Notes under the pieces: generated by a model
The model's input: the letters and a program-made list of their open reading frames with translations, nothing else
Told to the model about the DNA's origin: nothing
Databases searched by the model: none
Assembly (NCBI GenBank): GCA_014764515.1
Contig: JACXWD010000031.1
Coordinates: 1 to 35,990 of the forward strand
Direction: 5' to 3'
DNA: 35,990 bases
From: Candidatus Polarisedimenticola svalbardensis
GTDB taxonomy: Bacteria > Acidobacteriota > Polarisedimenticolia > Polarisedimenticolales > Polarisedimenticolaceae
Position numbers and translations under genes: made by a program
Part shown: positions 17,187 through 24,946 of the stretch, piece after piece
Layout of the letters: each line of letters starts with the position of its first letter
Numbering within the stretch: position 1 is the first letter of the stretch

Positions 17187-17202
17187 AGCATGGACCATGC
17201 CA
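17187..17202 (-). promoter_or_regulatory. Candidate sigma-54 promoter of the minor-pilin operon
   Basis: On the minus strand TGGCAT-N5-ATGCT has the invariant GG and GC at exactly -24/-12 spacing, with two departures from TGGCAC-N5-TTGCW. It is followed by CTCTAG, as is the main pilin sigma-54 site at 29616-29631, and gives a similar leader (about 22 versus 25 nt). It coincides with a perfect GCATGG-T-CCATGC palindrome, so the same bases could instead be a protein-binding site. AT-rich DNA lies upstream (17230-17275), and a lone TGACA half-site lies at 17320-17324. Confidence 0.6.
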
Positions 17203-17324
17203 TCTTCGGGCAGCGCCCGGATCAGACGTATAGTGCTGATAAACAATTACTTACAATTTTGAATCCTAAGATTCCGAACTCCCGGCACTCCGCTCCATCA
17301 CCCAACCTGTTACGTTTTGTGACA

Positions 17325-19163
17325 CTAGGCCGGAACTCCTGTACCCTGGATCAACGGGAACCTGAGCCGGAAGAGGGCGCCGCCTTCGCTGCCGTTGGCC
17401 GCTTCCACGCCACCGCCCAGATCCACCATGGTGCGCTGGACCAGGGCCAGACCCAGGCCGGTGCCCTGGCGCCGGGTCGTATGGAACGGCACAAACACCT
17501 GGCTCAGGTCTTCTGCAGGGATTCCCGGACCATCGTCCTCGACTTCGACCTGGAGGGTCCGGCCGGACGCAACGACCCAGCCGGAGATCCTGACCTGCAC
17601 CGGCCGGTCATCACTCTCCCCGGCCTCAGCCGCATTTCGCAGCAGGTTGTCGAAAACCCGGCGCAGCAGGCCGTCATCCGCCACCACCGTACCGAACTCC
17701 CCTTCCACCTCAATTTTGAGATTCTCCGGAGCGCCCAGGACGGCTCCGCGAATAAGCGGCTCGAGTTCCAGCGGCGACGGAGACGGCTCCGGCGGCCGGG
17801 CGTACAGCAGGAATTCATCCACCGCCTTTCGAACCGTGTCTACTTCCTTCAGGATCTCCCGTGCAGGCCGTCGAACGCCGTCTTCCTGGTGCTTCTCCAG
17901 CAGCCTGGCGTATCCCAGAATCGTTCCCAGGGCGTTTCGAAACTCGTGAGCGATGCCGGCGGAGAGGGTGCCGACAGCCGCCATGTTTTCCCGCAGCCGG
18001 GCCTGGTCCTGCAGGTGTTTTATTTCGGTCAGATCGGTCATCAGGATGAGAGCACCTGCATTTCGATCCCCGCTGCCCGGGCTTGGGGTCACCGAAACTC
18101 CCAGATGACCGCTGCGGCCGTCCCGGAACTGAACCTCCAGCACTTCACGGGTGGCGCTCTCCCCTTTTTTTATGGAGGCGCGGACCAGCAGCTCCAGACC
18201 ACCGGCAGACCCAACCACCGAGTTCAGGTCCTGTCCCACAGCATTGTCCCGCGGCACGGACAGGAGCCTGGAAGCGGTGTCGTTCAGCGCCGCCACCTTG
18301 TTCCTTCCATCCAGAACCAGAACACCGGTACTCATGCCGTCGGCGGACCGGGATGCAAATCGGACCAGGTCGCCGAGACCTGCGCCCTTCCTCTCCAGCG
18401 TGGAGATGGTCTCTTCCTGCTCCTTCAAACGCCGGACAACGGTCCTGAACGCCGAGACAAGGTGGTCCGGCTCTCCCGGATCCAGGCCGGCTTCCCCGGC
18501 TACCGCGGCAATCTTGCGATAGGGGCGGCTGACCCAGTCTGCGAACAGGAACGCCACGATGGCGATCAACAGCACGCCGAGGATCTGAACGCCGAGGATG
18601 TTGTTTGCACGATCGTTCAAATCGGCAAGATCCTGCGCCGGAACCAGGGTCTCCACAACCGCGGCCAACCGTCCGTTATGATCCAGCAGAGGGTAGTGCA
18701 CCGCCAGAACCACGCCCTCCGGCGTATCCGATTCGTCCAGAATCCTGGACACGGTTCGGCCGGCAGCCAGGTCATCCTCCTGCTTCGTCTCCAGAACGGC
18801 GTACGGATCAGGTCCACTGCCGGCTGAAGGCCCGGAGCTGGCCACCGTCCTGCCTGAAATATCCAGAAGTCGAACCTGGCTCAGCCCGCTCCGTTGTGCT
18901 GCAATTCTGAGGGAACTGGAGGTTACCGGGTTGCCGCCTGAACCAGGACGGACCGCCGCCATGAACGGGGGACGGCCGATGCGCTGGATGTATTCCCGGC
19001 TGATCGATTCGGCCCGGGACAGCTCGGAACGCTCCAGGGCCGACCGGGCTCTCCCGACCATGAACGAGTTCAGCAGGTTCAGGATCCCCAGCAGCAGCAC
19101 CAGCAGCACCAGGACCAGCCGGACCTGGAAACCGAAACGGCCGACCCGGAGAGAACCTGCCAT
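17325..19163 (-). CDS. Membrane sensor histidine kinase of the minor-pilin locus
   Basis: This 612-aa kinase has two membrane segments (about 13-35 and 188-210) flanking an extracytoplasmic sensor of roughly 150 residues. A linker/HAMP-like region, a PAS-like domain (about 265-380) and HisKA with His406 in AHEFRN follow. The HATPase domain has the N box NLLRNAAEA, DDGPGIP (544-550) and GTGLGLAL (567-574). The architecture is that of NtrB/AtoS/ZraS-type kinases that pair with NtrC-family regulators. The ATG at 19163 has GGGAGG 5 nt upstream and lies 1 bp after the prepilin peptidase stop. No other kinase gene is near the regulator at 9599-10996, so the two are the likely pair, split by the minor-pilin genes. 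Confidence 0.9.
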   Translation of the reverse strand: MAGSLRVGRFGFQVRLVLVLLVLLLGILNLLNSFMVGRARSALERSELSRAESISREYIQRIGRPPFMAAVRPGSGGNPVTSSSLRIAAQRSGLSQVRLLDISGRTVASSGPSAGSGPDPYAVLETKQEDDLAAGRTVSRILDESDTPEGVVLAVHYPLLDHNGRLAAVVETLVPAQDLADLNDRANNILGVQILGVLLIAIVAFLFADWVSRPYRKIAAVAGEAGLDPGEPDHLVSAFRTVVRRLKEQEETISTLERKGAGLGDLVRFASRSADGMSTGVLVLDGRNKVAALNDTASRLLSVPRDNAVGQDLNSVVGSAGGLELLVRASIKKGESATREVLEVQFRDGRSGHLGVSVTPSPGSGDRNAGALILMTDLTEIKHLQDQARLRENMAAVGTLSAGIAHEFRNALGTILGYARLLEKHQEDGVRRPAREILKEVDTVRKAVDEFLLYARPPEPSPSPLELEPLIRGAVLGAPENLKIEVEGEFGTVVADDGLLRRVFDNLLRNAAEAGESDDRPVQVRISGWVVASGRTLQVEVEDDGPGIPAEDLSQVFVPFHTTRRQGTGLGLALVQRTMVDLGGGVEAANGSEGGALFRLRFPLIQGTGVPA

Positions 19164-19164
19164 C

Positions 19165-19974
19165 TCAGCCTCCCGGCACGAGGAGCCCCAGGTACCAGTC
19201 GATAACCTGGCGGGCGTAGAGCAGGGCCGCAAGGCCGGCAGGTGCGAGGAAACAGCCGAACGGCAGCGTCGACTGCATGCTTCGCCCCCGCAGCGGGATC
19301 AGGGAGACGCCGACCAGGGCGCCTACTACCGAACCGCCGAAAATAGTGAACAGAACCCCCTGGGGGCCGGCCACGGCGCCGACGAACGCCATCATTTTCA
19401 CGTCACCGAACCCCATGGCCTCGACACCCCTCAGGCGAGAGTACAGGGCGCCCACGGTCCAGAGGAATCCTCCACCCAGGGCGCAGCCGGACAGGGCCAT
19501 CCAGATACGGTGAATACCAGGTTCCCCCAGGAACGGGTTGAACCAGGCCACGGCGAACCCGCCGGCAACGCCGGCCAGCGTGATCGCATCCGGTAACAGC
19601 TGGGTATCGAGGTCGGTAAAAAACAGGACGATCATCGCCCACGCGAACGGTACGGCTACCGCAAATTCAGGAGACAGGCCGAACTGCAGCCAAATACCCA
19701 GGGTGGTCGCCCCGGTGAGCGCCTCCACCATCGGGTACCGCAGGCTGATCCCGGCCTTGCATGCGCCGCACCGCCCTCGCAACAGGATCCAGGAGAGCAC
19801 CGGAATGTTCTGGTGCCACCTGATCGGCGTCTTGCAGGACGGGCACCGGGATCCAGGTCGGACAATGCTTAAACCGTGAGGGAGCCGATAGATGCAGACA
19901 TTGAGGAAACTGCCGACGACCAGCCCGATCAGGGTGACGTAGACCGCCTCGAACGGTTCGGGAAGGTGGGGCAT
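19165..19974 (-). CDS. pilD: Type IV prepilin peptidase / N-methyltransferase (PilD/GspO)
   Basis: Inner-membrane aspartic peptidase that cleaves prepilin leaders after Gly and N-methylates the new terminus. The cytoplasmic zinc-type loop has CPSC and CGAC pairs (about 44-73). The two catalytic Asp sites are FTDLDTQLLPD and GFGDVK. The start GSFLNVCIYRLP is diagnostic. 269 aa is typical. It should process the five or more prepilins of this window. The ATG overlaps the TPR gene stop by 1 base (TGATG). Confidence 0.96.
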   Translation of the reverse strand: MPHLPEPFEAVYVTLIGLVVGSFLNVCIYRLPHGLSIVRPGSRCPSCKTPIRWHQNIPVLSWILLRGRCGACKAGISLRYPMVEALTGATTLGIWLQFGLSPEFAVAVPFAWAMIVLFFTDLDTQLLPDAITLAGVAGGFAVAWFNPFLGEPGIHRIWMALSGCALGGGFLWTVGALYSRLRGVEAMGFGDVKMMAFVGAVAGPQGVLFTIFGGSVVGALVGVSLIPLRGRSMQSTLPFGCFLAPAGLAALLYARQVIDWYLGLLVPGG

Positions 19975-20816
19975 CAGCGGTCTCCCAGAATACGATTGGC
20001 TGAACTGTCGACGTTGCCGGTGGCCGGGTTGAAGACATACGGCAGTCCGTCAGGGTCCCTGGGCAGACCGGGGAGCAGGCCCTCGTCAACCAGGACGTCG
20101 ATCCCGGCCGGCCAGCGGCCGTTCCGGGAGTGATACGCGTTCACGGCCCCTCGGATCATCTTCAGATCGATCCGGACATGAAACTCCCGGACCTGGCGCT
20201 CGGCAATCGCCCGGGTCGTATCGTCGATCTCAGGATCCTCGTAAAGTTCCCGCCAGAGACGGTACGCCTTGCCCAGGTCTCCCGACCTGGCCACGGCGCC
20301 GGCGCGGTTGCGGGCAATGAGGTCCGGCGCTCCGGGAATCCCGGAAGCTTTTGCGAAATATTCGGATGCCTTGCCGAATTCGCCGGCATGGAAGCATTCC
20401 CATCCTGCGATGTAAGGCAGAATCCAGTCACCCGGGTTGCGCTCCATACCAAGATCCAGCAATCGCAGCGCACCCGGCAGATCACGGGCCTCCACCGAGA
20501 GGATCATCGCCCCCAGGGAATAGGCGTCGGTAAACCCGGGGTCCAGCTCGGCGATGACATTCCCGAATACATGTTCCACGTAGCGGAAGCGGTCCTCCCG
20601 CTCGTAATCGGAGTAATGCTGAATCGACCACAGGTAAACCAGATCCGCCACAAGGGCCGAGTGCCCCAGGCTGGCGATCTTGAGGTAGCGGCCGTTGGGC
20701 AGGTATAAAAGATCGTTATCGTCGCCGGTGTTCCCGACCTGGTGCAGCGATACCGCCCCCACCGAGGCGGCTGCGACTCCCAGAACCAGGGCTGCGATGG
20801 CGACGATCCGCTTCAT
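19974..20816 (-). CDS. Exported/anchored TPR protein with a GspG-like C-terminal segment
   Basis: The 280-aa product begins with a signal peptide or anchor (MKRIVAIAALVLGVAAASVG). A region follows with ADLVYLWSIQHYSDYEREDRF and helical TPR-type repeats (about 75-210: LDPGFTDAYSLGAMIL, NPGDWILPYIAG). Residues about 215-280 (MIRGAVNAYHSRNGRWPAG, LPRDPDGLPYVFNPATG) resemble the globular part of GspG-type pseudopilins without the N-terminal pilin helix. A TTG at 20843 is in frame, but the ATG at 20816 is preferred because the signal peptide starts there. It lies 4 bp after the ABC permease gene. Exact role is unknown; context implies pilus biogenesis. Confidence 0.75.
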   Translation of the reverse strand: MKRIVAIAALVLGVAAASVGAVSLHQVGNTGDDNDLLYLPNGRYLKIASLGHSALVADLVYLWSIQHYSDYEREDRFRYVEHVFGNVIAELDPGFTDAYSLGAMILSVEARDLPGALRLLDLGMERNPGDWILPYIAGWECFHAGEFGKASEYFAKASGIPGAPDLIARNRAGAVARSGDLGKAYRLWRELYEDPEIDDTTRAIAERQVREFHVRIDLKMIRGAVNAYHSRNGRWPAGIDVLVDEGLLPGLPRDPDGLPYVFNPATGNVDSSANRILGDR

Positions 20817-20820
20817 GACG

Positions 20821-21621
20821 TCAGTTGAAATCCCGCCGCTCAAAAACGATACAAGCGACGGTCAGCACGGCCAGGGCGTAACCTGATCCGTAGAGCAGGG
20901 CCGACAACAGGTAGCCGTCCGGAAGGGCTCCTCCATGGACCGCCTGGGATTTGACGTTGAGGTATCCGAGGTTGGGGAGGGCCCAGTACAGGACATCGCA
21001 CAGGGTTCGGCCGACTCCCTCGGGAAGCCTGGCTTTCAGCAGTTCGAAACTCCAGGTCAGGTGACCGGTGACGTATACCGCCGCCGTTCCAACCGCCGCC
21101 AGGATCGGGTTGGCGAAACTGCTGAACAGAAGGGCGAAGGCGGTCACCAGGGCCAGTTCCACAAAAATCATCAGGGCCGCCACAGGAATTCCCGTCATGG
21201 ACTCGCCACGCACAACCAGGATCAGAAGCAACATCCCGGTCATCACCAGGACATTCATGACCAGGACCAGGAGGAGGCCTGCATATTTCCCGGCAACGAA
21301 CTGCCAGCGCTGCACCGGGTTGGCCAGCAGGGTGTAGATAGTCCGTTTCTCGATTTCCTTGAATACCAGCGAAACGCCGACGAACACGGCGGTCAGTACC
21401 CCGAATATGGAGATAGCGGACAGACCCACATCCTTGATGATCCTGCCCTCTTCCCCCACCGTGAGCATGGACAGCAGGCGGGAGACCAGGATCAGGATCA
21501 GGGCAAACACGAGGATCAGGTACATGACCCGGTCCCGTACCGCCTCGCGAAAGGTGTTCAGGCCGATGGCCGCCACAGCCGCTCCGAAGTGGGCCGGACG
21601 CCTGTTGTTTTCAGCGTTCAC
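20821..21621 (-). CDS. ABC-2 type transporter permease
   Basis: This 266-aa integral membrane protein has about six hydrophobic segments (for example LILVFALILILV, LLVLVMNVLVMTGMLLLILVV, AALMIFVELALVTAFALLFSS). The ABC-2 pattern KEIEKRTIYTLLANPVQRWQF lies after the second segment. The GTG start at 21621 is backed by AAGGAGGTG at ideal spacing and lies inside the 3' end of the ATPase gene (11-bp overlap). With the ATPase it forms a complete exporter-type pair. A related ABC pair next to pilD occurs in the Myxococcus pil cluster (pilGHI). The substrate is unknown. Confidence 0.85.
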   Translation of the reverse strand: MNAENNRRPAHFGAAVAAIGLNTFREAVRDRVMYLILVFALILILVSRLLSMLTVGEEGRIIKDVGLSAISIFGVLTAVFVGVSLVFKEIEKRTIYTLLANPVQRWQFVAGKYAGLLLVLVMNVLVMTGMLLLILVVRGESMTGIPVAALMIFVELALVTAFALLFSSFANPILAAVGTAAVYVTGHLTWSFELLKARLPEGVGRTLCDVLYWALPNLGYLNVKSQAVHGGALPDGYLLSALLYGSGYALAVLTVACIVFERRDFN

Positions 21622-22531
21622 GAGCCACCTCCTTCATGAAGAGGTCTTCCAGCGACTCACGCCGGGGCCAGACCGATACAACCTCCGCCGGACTCTCCGC
21701 CACCGCTGCCAGAAGTCGGCCCAGTTCGGCCACATCCGGAACCTTGACCATGACCTTCTCCCCGGAGGCGGAAGCGACCTCCCGGTCCCACGGGGACGGA
21801 ACCTGCCCCCGTACGGCTACCTCGAACCAGCGGGGCTTGGATCGGACCATCTGGTCCAGTACTCCCAGATGGCGCAAACGTCCTTCAACGACGATCCCTA
21901 CGCGGTCGCAGATCAACTCGGCGTCCTGAAGGATGTGGCTGGAGAAAAAGACGGTTTTGCCCGCCTCGCGCAGTTCGAGGATCAGATCCCGCACCTCCCG
22001 TCGTCCGATCGGGTCAAGACCGGACATCGGCTCGTCCAGGATCACCAGATCCGGATCGTGGAGTATCGCCTGGGCGAGACCCAGCCTCTGCACCATACCT
22101 TTGGAGAATTTCCGGAGCGCCTGGGACCGGCCGGCGTCCAGACCAACCCGTTCCAGGGTGGCCTCCACACGCCGGCGGCGCTCCGCCCGGCCGAACCCGT
22201 GAAGGCGTCCGTAGAAATCCAGGAATTCCGGAGCCGTCAGGTAATCGTAGAAATAGGGGTTTTCCGGGAGGAATCCGATCCTTGCCCGGGCAGAGACATC
22301 TGAAGGAGGCCTGCCGAACAACCGCACGGACCCGGCATCGGGCCTCAACAGACCGATCATCGCCTTGAGGGTCGTTGTTTTGCCGGCGCCGTTGGGACCG
22401 AGCAGACCGAAAATTTCGCCCCGGCCCACGGAAAGATCGAGGCCGGAAACAGCTACTTTTCGCCCCAGGCCCAGATGTCCCTTGAAACTCTTCACCAGGC
22501 CGCTGATCTCAATGACAGCAGATTCCGCCAT
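21611..22531 (-). CDS. ABC transporter ATP-binding protein
   Basis: ATPase of 306 aa. Walker A is GPNGAGKTT, the Q-loop region is [14 protein letters not shown], the signature is [15 protein letters not shown] and Walker B is [13 protein letters not shown], followed by the SSHIL switch His. This is the CcmA-like family that partners ABC-2 permeases. The C-terminal 80 residues form a small regulatory domain. The ATG at 22531 has AGGAGGAG about 10 nt upstream; an ATG at 22555 has the Shine-Dalgarno too close. Its position between pilin-linked glycan genes and pilD suggests it is needed for pilus or glycan export, by analogy with the Myxococcus PilH ABC protein. Confidence 0.88.
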   Translation of the reverse strand: MAESAVIEISGLVKSFKGHLGLGRKVAVSGLDLSVGRGEIFGLLGPNGAGKTTTLKAMIGLLRPDAGSVRLFGRPPSDVSARARIGFLPENPYFYDYLTAPEFLDFYGRLHGFGRAERRRRVEATLERVGLDAGRSQALRKFSKGMVQRLGLAQAILHDPDLVILDEPMSGLDPIGRREVRDLILELREAGKTVFFSSHILQDAELICDRVGIVVEGRLRHLGVLDQMVRSKPRWFEVAVRGQVPSPWDREVASASGEKVMVKVPDVAELGRLLAAVAESPAEVVSVWPRRESLEDLFMKEVARER

Positions 22532-22583
22532 ACACCCCAATCTCCTCCTGGGCATTCCTCAGAGTCATCAAAGGTGATTTAAT

Positions 22584-23879
22584 TCATTCTTCGGCGAGAT
22601 GCAAGCTTTCGGCGATTTCCAGCCCGTCCAGGATCGCCCGCTCCATGTACGAGTAGGTCCAGGCTCCGTATCTTCCTATCAGGTGAACGCCGTGGGCCTT
22701 GAGCGCCGGGACCAGTTCGGCCATCGCCTGCTGCCGGCTGCGATCAAAGATGACGTACCCCGGATCGACCCGCACCAGGTCCCGGACCAGGACCTTGTCT
22801 TCGGGGAGAAGCAGGCCGGCATCGAGCAGGCCTCGTTCCATGGTGGAGGCCAACTGTTCAGGATCGTAGGGCTCATCCTTCCGGAGGCCCATCTCCACAT
22901 ACATGGAAGAAGTGCCTGGAGGAGCCACCGCGTCGGAAAAATTCGACGGAAAACCGGCCCGGTAGAACGGCACGTCGTCGTCGGGGTAGTAGATCCAGTG
23001 CGCCCCGTCACCCATCCCCTCCCGTGCCACGCCCAAATTCAGGCAGGCGACCACCGAAGCGTCCAGCCGGGGCGCCTGGGAAGGCCAGTCCGTGTCACCG
23101 CCGCGGGCCATGGCGAGAAACGCCGGGAGAGGCGCCGTGACGACCAGCTGGTCGTAAGCCAGCCGCTCTCCCGATGCCAGGGTGACCTTCCGCGCTTCAA
23201 GGTCCACCACAGCTACCGGGCAATCGCAGCGCAGGTGCTCTACCCGACGGGCCAGCGCCTCGGGCAGGACCCCGATACCCCCGCTGGCCGGATATCGGAA
23301 CGTGGCGTTGTATCCCATGCCGGTATTCGGAACGCCGGTTGCGCCCCGGACCACCTCATCCAGGTTCGGCTTCGGCACAGCCCAGGAGACCCAGTCGGCC
23401 GTCATGTCTGCCGGACGCCGCCGGAACAGCTTTTCGTTGTACGGGAACATGAATCCGTCACAGATCCCCCGCCCGAACACCGCCAGCGCCCAGTCCTCAA
23501 ACGATGTGGCCGGATCGTCCGGCACCTCTCCGTCGAGGGTCTTGACGAACTCGACAACGCATCGCGCCACGAAATCCGGCGGCAAGCCGTGGAGGTTGGC
23601 CTGGTAAGGGAACGGCAGCGTCACACCCCGGGAACGGATGACCGCCTTGCGGACCGTTTCCGCCAACCCTCCGGGCAGAAGATCTTCCACCAGCCGGATC
23701 GCCCGAGGGTCTCTGAGGTGGAGCAGGTGGCCGGTATAATCGAAGATGAAGCCATCGATCTCCCGGGAGCGACACAGTCCGCCCGGCGTGCTTTCGGACT
23801 CCAGCACGACATGCTCGGCGGCTCCCAGATGATAGGCGGTGGACAGGCCGGCAAGACCGCCCCCGATGATCACAATCAT
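22584..23879 (-). CDS. FAD-dependent oxidoreductase, UDP-galactopyranose mutase / protoporphyrinogen-oxidase-like
   Basis: The 431-aa protein opens with a dinucleotide-binding fold, MIVIIGGGLAGLSTAYHL, followed by the acidic ribose-binding strand and GGLCRSREIDGFIFDYTGHL. The middle segment FMFPYNEKLFRRRPADMTADW resembles the region of UGM-like flavoenzymes that contacts nucleotide sugar. The C-terminus LIGRYGAWTYSYMERAILDG closes the FAD site. UGM itself makes UDP-galactofuranose, but the similarity is too loose to name the substrate. It sits between wecA-like and ABC genes on the same strand, 16 bp from the former, so a glycan role is likely. Confidence 0.75.
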   Translation of the reverse strand: MIVIIGGGLAGLSTAYHLGAAEHVVLESESTPGGLCRSREIDGFIFDYTGHLLHLRDPRAIRLVEDLLPGGLAETVRKAVIRSRGVTLPFPYQANLHGLPPDFVARCVVEFVKTLDGEVPDDPATSFEDWALAVFGRGICDGFMFPYNEKLFRRRPADMTADWVSWAVPKPNLDEVVRGATGVPNTGMGYNATFRYPASGGIGVLPEALARRVEHLRCDCPVAVVDLEARKVTLASGERLAYDQLVVTAPLPAFLAMARGGDTDWPSQAPRLDASVVACLNLGVAREGMGDGAHWIYYPDDDVPFYRAGFPSNFSDAVAPPGTSSMYVEMGLRKDEPYDPEQLASTMERGLLDAGLLLPEDKVLVRDLVRVDPGYVIFDRSRQQAMAELVPALKAHGVHLIGRYGAWTYSYMERAILDGLEIAESLHLAEE

Positions 23880-23895
23880 ACGACCCTCACAGCCA

Positions 23896-24900
23896 TCAAA
23901 GACTCATGTCGATCCGTTTGAACAGCACGGCGCAGATCAAGGCCGCCACCGCCAGCCCGCAGAGCACCGCCAGGGCCTGGTCACGGGAACCGAGGCTCAT
24001 GGCGATGGCGGCAACGCCAAGCAACGCCGTGACTGCGTAGGAGATCACAACCGTTTGACGGGTTGAGAATCGCCATTTTCGAAGACGGAGCGCCACATGG
24101 TCCGGGCTCCCCAGCATCACCGACATTCCACGGCGGTACCGGATGTACATGACGAACAGCATGTCGAACAGCGGAACTCCGAGGATGATCGCCGGGGCCA
24201 GGGCGGCCACCGTATTGCGCTCGGTATAGGCGTTGTTCATTGCCAGGGCGCCTAGAAGCAGCCCGATGAACAGGGCGCCGGAATCTCCCATGTAGATCCG
24301 TGCAGGCTGGAAGTTGTATTTCAGGAACCCGGCACAGGCGCCGGCGAGAGCGGCCAGTATCACCGCTGCCGTTATCAGCCCTCCCAGGTGGGCCATCACC
24401 AGGAGCGCCAGAGCGGCAATAATCGCCGTACCTGCGGACAGGCCGTCCATGATGTCGATCAGGTTGAAAGCATTGGTAACCGCCAGCAGCCACAGGATCG
24501 ATACAGGCAGGGAGATCCAGAGCGGCAGGATGACCAGCTGGATGAAGATACCTGACTTGAGGAGAACAACCACCGCCACCAACTGGCCTGCAAGCTTGGT
24601 CCACGGCCCGATCTGACCCAGGTCATCCACCAGGCCGATCACCACCAGAATCGATCCTGCCAGCAGGATCCCCAGCACCTGGCCATCGAATTTCACCGTG
24701 CCGGCCAGAGACAACAGGAACGCCAGGTAGATCGCCAGTCCGCCGAGGTACGGCACCGGCCGGCGGTGCCCCTTGAGCGCACCGTCCGGAGCATCCACAA
24801 TCCCGAATTTCAGGGCCGCGTTCAGCATCCTCGGAGTCAGGCCCAGAGAAAAGATCGCCGCCAGGATGAATGCAAGCAGGTAGGTCAGCCAGGGACTCAA
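23896..24900 (-). CDS. Undecaprenyl-phosphate sugar-1-phosphate transferase (WecA/TagO/MraY family)
   Basis: This 334-aa polytopic protein has about ten membrane helices. Family motifs are LVDDLGQIGP (catalytic Asp pair), NAFNLIDIMDGLSAG, KYNFQPARIYMGDSGALFIG and SPDHVALRLRKW. It transfers a HexNAc-1-phosphate to the lipid carrier and thereby begins O-antigen, teichoic acid or other glycan assembly. The MraY pentapeptide motif is not seen and the local genes are not peptidoglycan genes, so the WecA side of the family fits best. The start is TTG, with AAGGAG about 10 nt upstream and no alternative ATG near the first helix. Confidence 0.85.
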   Translation of the reverse strand: MSPWLTYLLAFILAAIFSLGLTPRMLNAALKFGIVDAPDGALKGHRRPVPYLGGLAIYLAFLLSLAGTVKFDGQVLGILLAGSILVVIGLVDDLGQIGPWTKLAGQLVAVVVLLKSGIFIQLVILPLWISLPVSILWLLAVTNAFNLIDIMDGLSAGTAIIAALALLVMAHLGGLITAAVILAALAGACAGFLKYNFQPARIYMGDSGALFIGLLLGALAMNNAYTERNTVAALAPAIILGVPLFDMLFVMYIRYRRGMSVMLGSPDHVALRLRKWRFSTRQTVVISYAVTALLGVAAIAMSLGSRDQALAVLCGLAVAALICAVLFKRIDMSL

Positions 24901-24946
24901 CGCGTTGTTTCTCCTTCCGCAGGAAAACCTTATATCAGATCCGGCG

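Noticed and set aside
17261-17274. GAATC-CTAA-GATTC palindrome upstream of fimT as an operator
   Set aside because: Five-base arms in AT-rich DNA are weak evidence, and no second copy was seen at other promoters.
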